Source: Labia minor (lineage: Eukaryota > Arthropoda > Insecta > Dermaptera > Spongiphoridae). From it: a stretch of 64,000 nt of DNA. Location: positions 62,338,546 to 62,402,545 of the forward strand of contig OY720344.1 of NCBI GenBank assembly GCA_963082975.1, read 5' to 3'. Below the pieces are notes generated by a model. That model was not told the DNA's origin. It did not search any database and saw only the letters and a program-made list of their open reading frames with translations. Shown in pieces: positions 44,056 to 55,565 of the stretch. How positions within the stretch are numbered: the first letter of the stretch is position 1; each line of letters starts with the position of its first letter. Position numbers and translations under genes: made by a program.

Positions 44056-45661
44056 AAAAATGTATAGAATTTATAATAAATTATTTATATATTCAATAAA
44101 ATAGTTTGTATTATAATTTGGAAGAAATTAAAAAAAATGTTTTTAAACTTGAGGAGTGCAGAAACAGATGAAATCATTTTTTTTAAGAATTACTATCATT
44201 ATATTGAATTTAATTCTATTTGTAAAACTCAATTAAATAATATAAATTACTTTCTTAAAATTAATAATTATTAAAAATTATCATCATATTAAAAGTATAT
44301 ATTTATATAATAAAAGTTTCAAAATATTCTAGTTTTTATGACTTTTATATAAAATGAAAGTTTTACAATTTACAATGGGTTATACATTCAAACATAAATG
44401 TAAACGTAAATGAATTAATTAATTCTTTTATTTAATTTTTTATTAAATTATCATATAATGAATGATGTTTTTTTTAAAGAATTCAACTATTTTCTTTTTA
44501 ATCTTTAAACAGATTAAGCTAAAAAAAAGTACACGTCCCTCTTTTTCTCTCTATATATCTCTTTCCTTTTCTTAAATTATCTGTCACAACCGGATTGTTT
44601 ATTAATAAATCAAATGAATTAGTCTCATTTAAAATAGGTAGTGCCAGTGTGAAATTAATTCCCTTCTCATTAATTATCACTCAAAGTAGATTAAAGATTT
44701 TCATTTTTAACATTTAAATTATAAATAAGAAAATAAAAAAAAATTATAAAACTAACTAAAAAATGTTTTAATCAAAAAATTTATTATTTAATTTTTTGGG
44801 TGATAATTTGAATTTAAATTTCATTAATAAAAAAAAATTAATCTAAAATTTAAAATAGGGGAGGGGGAAGAGTAAAAATTACATGTATGAGACAGCGAAT
44901 TTTTTGTAATCGTGATTTCCTTTCTTTGTAATTTATCTATTTATCTCCACTAGTCGCTCCAAATTTCTTTTCCCTTTATTTTATTTCCTTTATTTTGTAC
45001 ACGTGTTTTTTTTTAATTTGCTTTCCTCGTAAACAAATAATTTATCAAACCCATAAGGACCAAGGTTTTTAATATTAATAATATTTTCTTAGTAAGTAAA
45101 ATTTACAATTATTTTTCAAAGTTCAATTTATCGTTTTCATTAAAATGCATTATTATTTATTTATTTGATTGTAGAAAATATTAGATTTTTATACCAAGTC
45201 ATACAAAGGACGGAAAAAAAGATTTCAGATATAAAAATAAAATAAAGCTATATATATCTGTTCGATCTTGAGGACATCCGAATTATACTTATCAACCTAA
45301 CATAATGAATCTATCATTTATGCACACCAAATCCAAAAAATTGTTTATATATATATATATAAGAAATATATTTATAAATTATATATATAGTATATATGAG
45401 CTTAGAAAAATTAAAATTTACAATCTGTAACAAATGTGTAAAATGAGTAAAAAAGATTTATAATTAAATTTTTTTGTTGAAATTTAAATTTCGTTAATTT
45501 GTTTATCAAACAGATTTTTAAAATTTTAATAAAATATATATTAAATTAATGTATTTGTTGTGTTTTTAAGCAAATTTCATTTATTTAATATTTTATTAGA
45601 ACTTTTTTAAACTTTGGGGACGACGTTAGGTAGTTTCGAAGTTTTACTACTGACAATTTCC
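44056..45661. other. AT-rich non-coding stretch
   Basis: No gene recognised; several poly-A/T runs, (TA)n near 45348-45360. Confidence 0.5.
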
Positions 45662-46292
45662 GGTGCTACTGTAGCGTGTGCTCTAGCAAAACAAAGTACT
45701 CTACCAATTTCAGTGCGTATTGGAAATAATTTTTTTCATTACACTGATGTAAATAATAAATTGCACTGTCTGTGCGATATTCTGAAGCTTGTTTTTTTAT
45801 TTATAATGGAACAGACGGTTACAAATACTGTTGCCCTCACAGGAAAATTAGAGCACATGGTTGTTGATTGGTTCAACATGTGCCGAGAGGTTTGCAGTGT
45901 CATAGTATCCAGAAGAGAAAAAATGATCGGAACAAGCCACGACCCAATACAAATAGACGAAGCGAGATTTGCAGGACGCAGAAAATACAACCCTGGTCGA
46001 TTTTTAAATGGAGATTACGCTCCAGAATCCGAAGACAGCGATGCAGACATTACAAATAACAGAAATCATGATGCAAGGATCGATGGCCCTTAGGTATTTG
46101 AGATGAAGAAAAGAACAGACTGTCGGTATTTTATGGTGGAGCGGAGGGATAGAAATACTTTGATTCCTATAATTCAGAGAGAAATTGAAGTATGTGCTAA
46201 ACGCTACCTACAGTATTGGTAAAGCGCTTTGTGTAGGTAGAGCACACGCCACAGTAGAACGGTGGTGGTAGAGCACACGCTACAGTAGCACC
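45662..46292 (+). mobile_element. Merlin DNA transposon, internally deleted (631 bp)
   Basis: Inverted ends GGTGCTACTGTAGCGTGTGC at both sides are flanked by a perfect 8-bp duplication CAATTTCC (45654-45661 and 46293-46300). The superfamily is set by the transposase frame inside, which is of the IS1016/ISXO2 type. The right end holds a tandem second copy of the terminal motif (GTAGAGCACACGCCACAGTAG at about 46238-46258 and GTAGAGCACACGCTACAGTAG at 46268-46288). About half of the transposase is missing. Confidence 0.92.
45806..46222 (+). pseudogene. Merlin transposase remnant (ISXO2-like)
   Basis: From ATG at 45806 the frame reads EHMVVDWFNMCREVC, then DPIQIDEARFAGRRKYN (the IDE with the first catalytic Asp of ISXO2/Merlin transposases), a PGRFLNGDYAPESEDSDA insert, and NNRNHDARIDGP. 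It stops at 46093, where W is expected before VFG. After that the frame continues with CRYFMVERRDRNTLIPIIQR and EIE to about 46170. The second half with the remaining catalytic residues (the HSDEWPAY-type block) is deleted. In active elements it cuts and rejoins at 8-9-bp targets. Confidence 0.9.
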
Positions 46293-48307
46293 CAATTTCC
46301 GGAGCGCGTGGATATATTAATTTAAATATTTAAATATATATATATGTTTTATGTTAATTAATCAATTTTCATCTGGATGATATAAATAGTAATTTAAAAT
46401 AAAAATATATAAATAAATAATATAATTAAATGTAAGCTTCTACGTTTTTAATCGATAATTTCACGTTTATTACATCCATAAAATCTGCATGTATTAATTA
46501 AAATATAATAATATGTTTATTATTTATTTATCTGATATTATAGATCGGAATGTAAAAAAATATAATATTTTCTTTAATGCTTGATAATTTAAGAATCACG
46601 CTAATCTTAAAAGGTAAAAATATTATTTTAGATATAACGATTTAATATTTTTTTTTAATTACAAAATAATCATGATCAAATATATATAATGTCTTAAAAT
46701 GAACATTAATGACAGTAGACTGTTGTTAATTCATTTTAAAATTGTGAATTTATTTATAATTCCTTTATGTTATTTTACTAGTTTAAATAATAAATAATGT
46801 TGTTTCAAGTATTATAAATTATTAATAGAATTGTAAACAAATAATGTAAATAAACAATGATTTAAACTCTTATCTCATTAAATTTCAATTTTCTATAAAT
46901 TGAATTCAAATTTTTTCAAAACGTGATTTTATTTTATTTTTTTCTTTATTATATTTCATTGTAAATAACTATACAGTTAGAAAGGAAATGACATAATAAT
47001 CAAAATTGTTGATTGAGAGAATTGTACTTGTTTCCTTTTATAATTCAATATCGTCCATCTCTCTCATAATAACTAAAGATATTTCATAAAATATAATTAC
47101 ACTACATCAAATGATTAAATAATATTTATAATCATTAGTATATTAATATTATAATTAGTATAAAGCACTGTAATGTAATCATAATCATACACTTTTATAA
47201 ATAGAAATAGATTATCATCTATCATATAATTTATTTAATAATAAATAATGCACTTTCTCCAATAATTAAATTGGATATTAATTAGCTCAAAGATATCGGA
47301 AAATGATTACGTATTAATTAATATTTATTACAAAGATATACGTATATATATATATATATTATTCACTAATAAATTTATATGTATCAATATGATTTTAAAC
47401 CTTTAGTAAAAAAATCACAAAAAAAGAAAAAAAAAGATATCTATAATTAACATCCATATTTAATTTTTATGTAAATTAAAAAATAATTAATTAAAATTGA
47501 AACAAATCTTATTAAAGAGAATTAAATTAATTAAAATTAAATTATAAAAAAAATGTATCTATTTACAATATGAGTGTATTAATAGTATTTAAATCAATAT
47601 ATATATTTTCTTTTTAATCATTAATTAAAACTTAAAGAATGGATTAGAGACAAAAAAAAATTAAAATGAATTTATCAACATCATCCATAAGTAAATTTAT
47701 ATAAATTTACTAATAATTTTTTTTTAAAATAATATATTTAATAATGAATGTGATATCTTTTTTAACGATTTTTAAATTGTTTTTCGATTAGAACAACAAA
47801 AATAAATAAATAAATCATCTATTCATTATGAAGAAAAATCTTTAAGAAAGAGAGAATGAGAGAGAGAGAGATAACGATCATAAGATAATTACGATTACAT
47901 TGACCTAGATTCAACAAAAGTTTGATTACATCAAAACCGATTATATCAAATTGTTATTTAATTAAAAAAAGAAACAAGAAATCTTTTTTTAAAGAACAGT
48001 GCTTTAAAAAAAGGGAAAAAAGAAGAATTTGTAACGTTAGTTTTTTTTAACTTAAATAAATAACAACACTTAATCTTTTCTTTTTTTCATTTGTAGTGAA
48101 GAGTAGTAGAGAGGGTTGTTGGCTGTTTATATTGAGCGTTCTTACCGATAAACATCTGGATCAGAGTCTAATGATACGCTACAAAAGAGGTTTTATCAAA
48201 AGGTGTAGTGGTTTTTTCTTCACAGCGTAATTTAAAAAAAAACTATTTCCGATTCTTTTGCTGTGTGTAAAGATATGTATATATTATTAATATACATATA
48301 TTTATTA

Positions 48308-48346
<39 letters not shown>

Positions 48347-48376
48347 AAATATTATTAAATTGACAATAATTTAAAC
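46293..48376. other. AT-rich stretch, a weak exon candidate, long (TA)n
   Basis: Mostly featureless AT-rich DNA. (GA)n at 47858-47872; long (TA)n at 48309-48342. A weak exon candidate at 48097-48231 is listed separately. Confidence 0.5.
48097..48231 (+). CDS. Weak internal/terminal exon candidate
   Basis: A pyrimidine tract ending TTTCATTTGTAG (about 48085-48096) resembles a splice acceptor. It is followed by an open frame of about 44 codons: VKSSREGCWLFILSVLTDKH, then LDQSLMIRYKRGFIKRCSGF and a stop. The stretch is less AT-rich than its surroundings and lies outside recognised repeats. I do not recognise the protein and there is no partner exon. It may be a chance frame or part of an undetected repeat. 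Confidence 0.15.
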
Positions 48377-48636
48377 CATAGGTGACGTTAGACCCCTTGC
48401 CATGTTTTTCGGTTTTGGGTAGACCCCCTAAATTGATTTTTTTTTTAAATTTTACCATTTTTCTTTTTTTTAGAGCCATATTGAAAAATCCAAAATGTTT
48501 GTCGGAAAAACAATTTACCTTTTTTTTGGTTTTTTTTTTAGAACCATGTCTCGGAAAAACATTTCATGAACCACCAAATTTGTATTCGCTGTCGAAGACC
48601 CCTAGGGGATGATATAGACCACTTTAGGAACCTTTG
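48377..48636. mobile_element. hAT-type miniature element (260 bp) with perfect target duplication
   Basis: It is flanked by the 8-bp duplication ATTTAAAC at 48369-48376 and 48637-48644. The ends CATAGGTGACGTTAG and, on the other strand, CAAAGGTTCCTAAAG are imperfect inverted repeats of hAT type. The interior phrase AGAGCCATATTGAAAAATC is shared with the element at 4118. Non-coding. Confidence 0.85.
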
Positions 48637-48644
48637 ATTTAAAC

Positions 48645-48830
48645 CAATTTAATATTACAAAAAGTACTTGTCAGAATTATTGTTTTTTAAATAATTCAAA
48701 ATAGTCACATTTTGTTGAATTATTTTTTTGTTAAAATTTAAATATTGATCTATTTTATAGATCTCCATATATTCATTATCGTTATTAATTTTAATACAAA
48801 CTGATTTATTTATTGAAAATATTAAATTTT
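48645..48830. other. AT-rich non-coding gap
   Basis: Nothing recognised. Confidence 0.5.
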
Positions 48831-49019
48831 TTCATGACATCACAGCCTGGTCTTACATATATAATAAATAAAATAAAATTAGAAATATTTATGTTATATC
48901 CATATCTGTTTTTTATTACATTAATAGATATATTAAAATTATTTGAAATTGTTTCTGTAGCTGGAAATTAATTTACTACAAACCGTCGGTCGGTTCGGAC
49001 CTAGCCACAGGTCATCTTA
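48831..49019 (+). mobile_element. Helentron-like family 1, copy 6 (3' module only)
   Basis: Starts at CATGACATCACAGCCTGGTC in the middle of the element and runs to the 3' end: CGTCGGTCGGTTCGGACC, the hairpin with one change, and a CTTA terminus next to T. The 5' two thirds are missing. It is joined tail-to-middle to the inverted copy 7. Confidence 0.8.
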
Positions 49020-49021
49020 TT

Positions 49022-49487
49022 TTATTATATAATATATATGTAAGACCAGACTGTGACGTCATGAATGGCTGGATGACGTCATATAATTTTAAATTAAGAA
49101 AAAACTAATGAAGATGATTTTTCTCGAGGATAAAACAAATACAAAGTGATATGTAAAAAATCTCCTCATGTGAAATTTGGTGTTAAAATAACCCTTCCCT
49201 TCCTTTCGTCGATCGCTAATACTACCACTTCCGGTTTCCGGATTTGCACCAAAAGTTGATCAATTCATCATACTGATGCATTAGGTAAATATACCAAATA
49301 TTATCAAAATCTGTTGGTTGAGCCGTTCAAGCTGTACACATCTATACGGACGGACGGACGGACACATATCATGCTAAAAATACTTTTTTCTGTTAAGAAA
49401 ATGCATGATTCGTGGAGATATGTAAAAATCTCTACATGTGAAATTTGGTGTGAAAACAATACCTCCCTTACTATCGTCGGTCAGTAA
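49022..49487 (-). mobile_element. Helentron-like family 1, copy 7 (5' module only)
   Basis: A minus-strand copy with the 5' end at the right (CGTCGGTCAGT at 49477-49487), (GGAC)n at 49357-49371, and the body up to the GACGTCATGAATGGCTGGAT region and CAGTCTGGTCTTACATATAT. It ends there. The 3' module is missing and its place is taken by inverted copy 6, so the pair looks like one element with an inverted 3' module, or two overlapping truncated ones. Confidence 0.8.
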
Positions 49488-51265
49488 AAAACGGTAAATT
49501 GTTTAAAAAAAATAATAATAATAAAATCATTAGAAGGGAAATAGTAAATTTTTTGAATTTTCATTACATATTATTTAAAAATAATAAAAATATATAAAAA
49601 AATATATTATTTCATTCAAAATTCGTTTTATTCTGACAGACATTGACGCCATATTTGTTCCACCATTTTGTATTTTTCTTGTTTGATTAAAATTTTGAAT
49701 CATTTGTGTTTATTGATAATTTTTATATATTTATCATACAAAGTGAAATTTATAAAAATCGATAAACAATTTTATTAACTGTTCTATTTATTTACTTTTT
49801 CAAATTATTGTCTCTGTTTTTTACTTTGAATTTTCAATCAATTAATTTTCGAACAAAGTACGTATCTTTTGGAATTTAAATTAAAATAGTTTTAGTAATC
49901 TATTCAATTCTACTTTGTCGTTTGTGTTAGTTAAAGTTTGAAACGATTAAATTTGGAATGCTAGACTATAATGTAACAAAGAGACAATCAATGAATGAAG
50001 ATAATAAAAATAGAATTTATTTTCATATTAAATTTAAAAGGGTTTATTATTTATATATTTACAAGTTAAACATTATAGTAGTAAAGTAATAATCATTATC
50101 GAGTGTTCACAATTTATCACTTTTTTTCAGTTATAAATAATAATTTATTTATTTATTTAATTTGAGAAGAGGATTTATTAAATATGTATTAAAATATTTT
50201 TTATATTTCAAAAGAAATATATCATATTTAATAAATATTACACATATTAAAAAAGTTATCTTATGTCGTTAGTTTTGTTATGAACAATCTCTAAAATACT
50301 TTTAATAATATTAATAATATAACACAAGTTGGGAAAGTTTTTTTTTAATATCATTTGTGTGTGTGTGTTATCTTCTACACTTCTTTTTTTAATACTAGAT
50401 AAAAAAAATAGTTAAACATTTTTAGTCTATGGTCAAATTTATAAATGTATATAAAAAATTTTTAAATATAGATGAAAAGGTAAATGAATGAAAGTTTAAT
50501 TAGAACTTTTTTTTAATTTTATAAAATATATAAACCTATTAACAGAGAAGGTTACAAAGATTGTTTATTTCAAAAAAAAATTATTAAATTTTCTCTAATA
50601 CTTATTTTTTTTCAAAATTGAAAATATTATTTATATGTATAATATGTATAATTTTCTAATTAGAATTATCATTTTCTTTTCTATCTTTCAATTATTTTTC
50701 ATGTATAAACACTTTCTTTTAATAACTTTTTATTATTTTTATAATTTTAAATAAAGTAATATTTAATGAATAACGTTTGAGAGAGATTTTATGAATAATA
50801 ATTTCCCTAACATATGTTAAAATTCATGACTTTGGTGATAAATTTTAATTTCTCAAATTATTTTTTTTAATTAATTGTTTCTCTGCACATATTAAATTTT
50901 TAACCGATAAATACAAAAGATCACCCTCTAGGTACACTATGGTCGCCCTTAAGAGCCCAGGTATGGAAAGAGCCTCAAAATTTAAAAATATTAAACAAAT
51001 TTTTTGTAAATATTAAATTTTTATTAAAAATTATTCTTCATTTTTGTATTTAATCACTCTGGAAATGAGAATTTAAAATTTTATTTTGATACTAACAAAT
51101 AGAATGTTAAATAAAAATACTAGTAAAATATGGTTGATATAGAAATATAAAATTCTACGCAATCAAAGCTCCTCTCAAGTCACTATATTTTATATGTATC
51201 AATATGTACAGTATTTGTATTAATTAGATTATGATGTTATGTATTTTTCTTTAACCTAATGGAAG
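49488..51265. other. AT-rich non-coding stretch
   Basis: No gene or repeat recognised; short (GT)n at 50357-50370. Confidence 0.5.
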
Positions 51266-51910
51266 AAAATATAAATATGAAAATTTTTTATAAAATAACG
51301 TTTTTCCAATGAATCAAAAAGAATAAAATAATTTTTCTATAAGCTTGACAAAGTTTATGGATGAATTGCTTCATATTCAACGAAAAACGTTGGGCGCATT
51401 TAGTTTAATTTATTTATATGAACAATCAAGTCAAATTCTTGTAATAATAAAAATTTTATTAAACACATAAACTGACAATTTTTTTTATCATGCAATAAAA
51501 TTGAGTTTAAGAGCTAAGAAATTAATATTTTATTATTTTTCACTGTAATATACTTATATCAAAGTATGTACCAAAATTTAAAAGAATTTTTATTAAATTT
51601 ACATATTATCAATCAAATCCAAAATGGTTGATTTTATTGAAGAAATAGTGTTACATGTTAATTAAGTGTTTTACTGTGGTATGTATCTTATATATGTATA
51701 TATATATATATACATATATATGAATTATAGCTCTATAAAGGAAGTTAATTGCATAGAACAAATGCGCCCAAAGTTTTTCGTTGAATATGAAGCAATTCAT
51801 CCTTAAACTTTGTCAAGCTTATAGAAAAATTAATTTATTCTTTTTAGTCCATAAAAATTTTTTATATTTATATTATTTTATTTATTTAATGCAATTTTAA
51901 TATGATAAAC
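51266..51910 (-). repeat. Foldback (long-TIR) element F1, copy B
   Basis: Two arms of about 140 bp are inverted copies: ATGAATTGCTTCATATTCAA at 51361-51380 against TTGAATATGAAGCAATTCAT at 51782-51801, with TTCTATAAGCTTGACAAAGT and ACTTTGTCAAGCTTATAGAA beside them. The interior matches copy A at 20684 in reverse. Non-coding. RNA from it would form a long hairpin. Confidence 0.7.
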
Positions 51911-52109
51911 TTATTTAAAATAACAAGAGAAATAGAAAAGATGAAGTTATATGAAAATTTACAAATTGAATAAAACAAAAAAATATATTAATATTCCAAA
52001 ATTGATTTTATGCATTTATGGGAAGTATATGCTATTATTAAATAATAATTATTATATTATATTTGTAAATAAATAGTTTTTATTAATATGCGATTTTTTA
52101 AATGTATAT
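51911..52109. other. AT-rich non-coding gap
   Basis: Nothing recognised. Confidence 0.5.
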
Positions 52110-52925
52110 ATATTGTCGTGTATAAGATATAAGGGGGTGAGGTATTTTATAAGAAAATATTGTGTTTAAAAATAATTTTAATTAATTGGTAGCACTCTGG
52201 ATAGAATTAGACTAAAACAAAGGGTTATTGAATCCGCGTAGGTTGATTAGGGAAATAATACAATTGAATAGGTTCAATCAAAAATGCTTATATAAAATTA
52301 CAACTAAAATTATTTATTTACTAAGAATAGAAGAATTTATTTGATACAATCGATAATAATGAAATTAATAAGACATTGAATAAATTTAATGGTACCGTAA
52401 AAAATTAAGAGGAGTATAAATTGAATGGAATTGAGTTCATAGAATAATTGCAATTATTTATATATAATAGTCGACTACTTAGCTGGTATTCAAATTAATA
52501 ATGAGTTCGGGGAACACTGGGACTTCAAGTAAGATGATTCTTGGATATTTTCTTCAAGGTATCATGTCGTCATATTAGGGCAGACACAGCTTTCTCGCAG
52601 ACTGGATGATCCTTGTATTTTGTTCTCACTTAGTCAGATGAAGTTGCTTCCCTTACACTCAATCCAAGAATGACCAAAAAATGTCTAAACATGTAAAAAT
52701 GGTCATTCTCCCCTCCTATGCCACTTGGCAAAATTGCCCACCCTTTACTCCCTCTGGGGAACGAAAAGGATCTCTGGGTTTTTTCCTTGGGTGTTTTTTT
52801 AAAACAATAAATTTTAGAAAGCTATCTCTTATACACTTTGCCATGTGTTCACACAAATAACTTTCTAAAATTCTGTATCTTAATATATCCAATATATAAG
52901 CATAAAAAAAGGCATTTTTATATTT
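52110..52925 (-). repeat. Unclassified dispersed repeat R1, copy B (empty mariner site)
   Basis: The inverted copy of 10780-12070: GGTAGCACTCTGGAT at 52191, GGTACCGTAAA at 52391, ACTTGGCAAAA at 52722 and GGCATTTTTATA at the right end. It lacks the mariner found in copy A between the GTCGAC-like block (52467) and GGTACC. The plus strand includes ATWQNCPPFTPSG, parallel to STWQNCPPLTPSW in copy A, but the frame is short. Confidence 0.7.
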
Positions 52926-52932
52926 ATATATT

Positions 52933-52964
<32 letters not shown>

Positions 52965-52974
52965 CTCTTCTTCT
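52926..52974. repeat. (TA)n then (CTT)n simple repeat
   Basis: A (TA)n tract at 52931-52964 runs into CTTCTTCTTCTT directly at the 3' end of LINE-B. Confidence 0.8.
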
Positions 52975-54565
52975 TCTTTAAGTGCCTTGTCTGGTCTCCC
53001 TGACGTTGGCGATCACTCTGGCTAAGACATCCCTGTTTTCCGCCGCGCGGAACAGTTCTCCCACACTCTTCATGCCGGTCCATTCCCTGATATTTCTTAA
53101 GCAGGATTGTTGTTTTCTTCCTATTCCACGACGACCCTCAATTTTCCCTTTGAGCATCAATCGAAGAAGGTGATATTTATTACCTCTTAAAATGTGGCCA
53201 ATATAAGAGATTTTCCGGCACTTGACAGTGTTGAGGAATTCTCGCTGTGTGTTTGATCTTTTCAAGACATCATTGTTGGTAACTTTCTCGATCCAGGGAA
53301 TTCCCAGCATTCGTCTGAAGATCCACATCTCGAAGGCCTCCAGGCGATGTACTGACCTTGAGTGTCCATGCCTCCACCCCATATAAGACAATGGGCCAAA
53401 CATAGCATCTGACCAATCTATGTCGTAATTTGAGATTGATTGTCAGAAGAAGGATCTCATTTTATTGAAAGGTGATGGCGCAGCCTCAATTCTAGACTTG
53501 ATTTCGATATCTGGGTTTAGCTGGTCATTTATGGTACAACCGAGATGCCTAAAGGATCCCACACGTTCAATTTGTTTGCCATCGAGGTGGAGGGAGGCGT
53601 TTCCGTGTGACTGGCGGCTGAAGACCATAAATTTTGTTTTCGCTATATTGATGTTTAAGCCCGCTTTAATTCCGATTTGAGAAATTTTATTCAGAAGCAG
53701 TTGGAGGTCTTCAATGTTTTCAGTCAGTGTCGTCGGCATATTTAATTGTACTAATTGGTACACCATTTATTTTCACCCCTATATCCAGTTCTTCCATGGC
53801 CTCCATAAAAATTCTGTTAGCATAGAGATTGAACAAAAGGGGAGAGAGAATGCATCCTTGACGGACTCCTCTCTGGATTTCAATTCCCGGTGTTGTGGAT
53901 TTTCCTACTCTGACTACTGCGTATTGTCGCCAGTACAGATTTTTTATAATCCTGACGTCTTTATCGTCCACTCCAGCTTCGCAAAGAAGTTCAACCAGTC
54001 TGGTGTGTTGTACCCTGTCAAAGGCTTTCTCGTAATCAACAAAACATGCAAATACGTCTTTTCGTTGGTCATGACATTTTTGGAGCAAAACATTGAAGCC
54101 AAATTCCTGAATCCAAACTGCGAGTCATCCAAGTCTAACTCGCATTTCAGTCGGATACGGGCGTGTATTATACGAAGAAAGGTCTTTAACATGTGGCTCA
54201 TAAGGCTAATGAGGCGATAGTCACCGCCGTTCTTAGGGTATTGTTTCTTTGGTATAGTAATAAACGTAGATTTCAGCCATTCTTCTGGAAGCACACCGCA
54301 GTTATAGATGTTGTTAAACATTTTCAATACCATGTCTATGTTGTCTTCATTAATAAATTTGATCAATTCCATTGGGATCCCATCTGGACCCGGCGCTTTC
54401 TTATTCTTAGCAATTGAAATCGCGTGTATTAGCTCTGATTTTAGAATTTTTAGCCCTTCAGGATCACAATCATTAATTTCAACTTCCTCTCTGGTATCTT
54501 CAAAAAGTTTTGTTGCGTATGATTGCCAGGCTCTTATGAATTCATCCTCGTCTGTCACTAATTAT
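52975..54565 (-). mobile_element. LINE-B, 5'-truncated, reverse transcriptase and C-terminal region
   Basis: About 1.6 kb of a second non-LTR retrotransposon on the minus strand, from within the linker before the reverse transcriptase to the C-terminus. It ends next to a (CTT)n/(TA)n tail at 52926-52974, typical of LINE 3' ends. The endonuclease region is missing, as usual for 5' truncation during reverse transcription. It is less AT-rich and better preserved than LINE-A, hinting at a younger insertion. Only one copy is seen here. Confidence 0.92.
52978..54558 (-). pseudogene. LINE-B reverse transcriptase pseudogene
   Basis: Frames in order from 54558: KLFEDTREEVEIND, KNKKAPGPDGIPMELIKF (start of the RT fold), EEWLKSTFITIPKK and DSQFGFRN. 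Next come FVDYEKAFDRVQ (motif A, catalytic Asp), IQRGVRQGCILSPLLFNLY (motif B), IKYADDTD (motif C), GLNINIAKTKFMVFSR (motif D) and GSFRHLGCTIN. The C-terminal tail has LEAFEMWIFRRMLGIPW, RKISYIGHILRG and ELFRAAENRDVLARVIAN. The catalytic Asp residues are present, but the frame changes at about 54100, 53740 and 53420, so it is dead. Clade (RTE-, CR1- or Jockey-like) not assigned. Confidence 0.92.
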
Positions 54566-55089
54566 AAATATATACATTAATATATATTGTCTTCATAAAA
54601 AAAAAGATATTTCCTCTATACCATCTGAGGGGAAGAAACCCCTTCTCATTGGCGATTCAACTGATTAATAAGAATTCATCATTAATTTTAATGCTATGAA
54701 ATATTTTAAAATACGTTCAAAATGAAATTCTACCCTGAAATCAATATTTATGATTCAAAATCCGTTGAAAAAAAATTAATCGCAGCAATACAAAAGGAGT
54801 TAGTTACTAAAAGTAATTAATCACTAATTAATTACAATTAATTTATTATAATTCAATTATATTTTTTCTATACCTTCTAGGGATCCATTGAAATATCTAT
54901 AAAGACGACAAGTGAAGTTATGAAAAACGTTATAAAAAAGAGGTATACAAGTCCATTATAGTTTGTTCCATTTAAAAATAAAGTAAATTTAATAAATTTA
55001 AATAAATTTGCAAATTGTATTTTATTTTTATTTTTAAAAATTTTAAATCAGTATTATCACAATGGTTAGAATAAAAAGTAATTACATTT
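54566..55089. other. AT-rich non-coding stretch
   Basis: No gene or repeat recognised. Confidence 0.5.
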
Positions 55090-55565
55090 ATATTATTAAG
55101 GTAACACCCCCAAACATAAAGTTCCTAGAGATCTCAGATGATCATAATCCGCAACTGCAAACGATTAATTTATAAATGATCTTTATTTTTAAAAAGATTA
55201 AAGTTTGACAGATTAACTGGTTATGAACGTCGAAATGTGCAGCCGTTAAGTAATGTTTTATTGACTAATTGACTAATTATTCACTTATTCACTAATTTTC
55301 AGTTTTTTCGTTTCGGTTTGGATATAGGAAAATTATTTAATTCATTACGAACTGAAAAAAACTGAAAATTAGTGGCACCCTCTTCTGGTCAAACAGATAA
55401 AACATGATAGTTAAATAGAATATCAATGGAATTATATTCAAACTTTAACTTTCATCTCGAAAACTAGAAGTTAACCCCATAATTGCCTAAGGAAAAAGTT
55501 TCTTAGAATTAATCAAGGAATCAACTGGCGAAGTTTCATTAAAATCCTAAAGGTGTGTCATCAAA
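55090..55565 (-). repeat. Foldback element F2, copy B (degraded)
   Basis: Matches the inverse of 57091-57609: AGATTAAAGTTTGACAGATT, ATGAACGTCGAAATGTGCAG, TTTCGGTTTGGATATAGGAA and AACAGATAAAACATGATAGT. Arm similarity is still visible but eroded. Confidence 0.6.

Noticed and set aside
53714-54220. 168-codon plus-strand open frame opposite LINE-B
   Set aside because: It is the antisense shadow of the reverse-transcriptase frame; the minus strand carries all conserved motifs.
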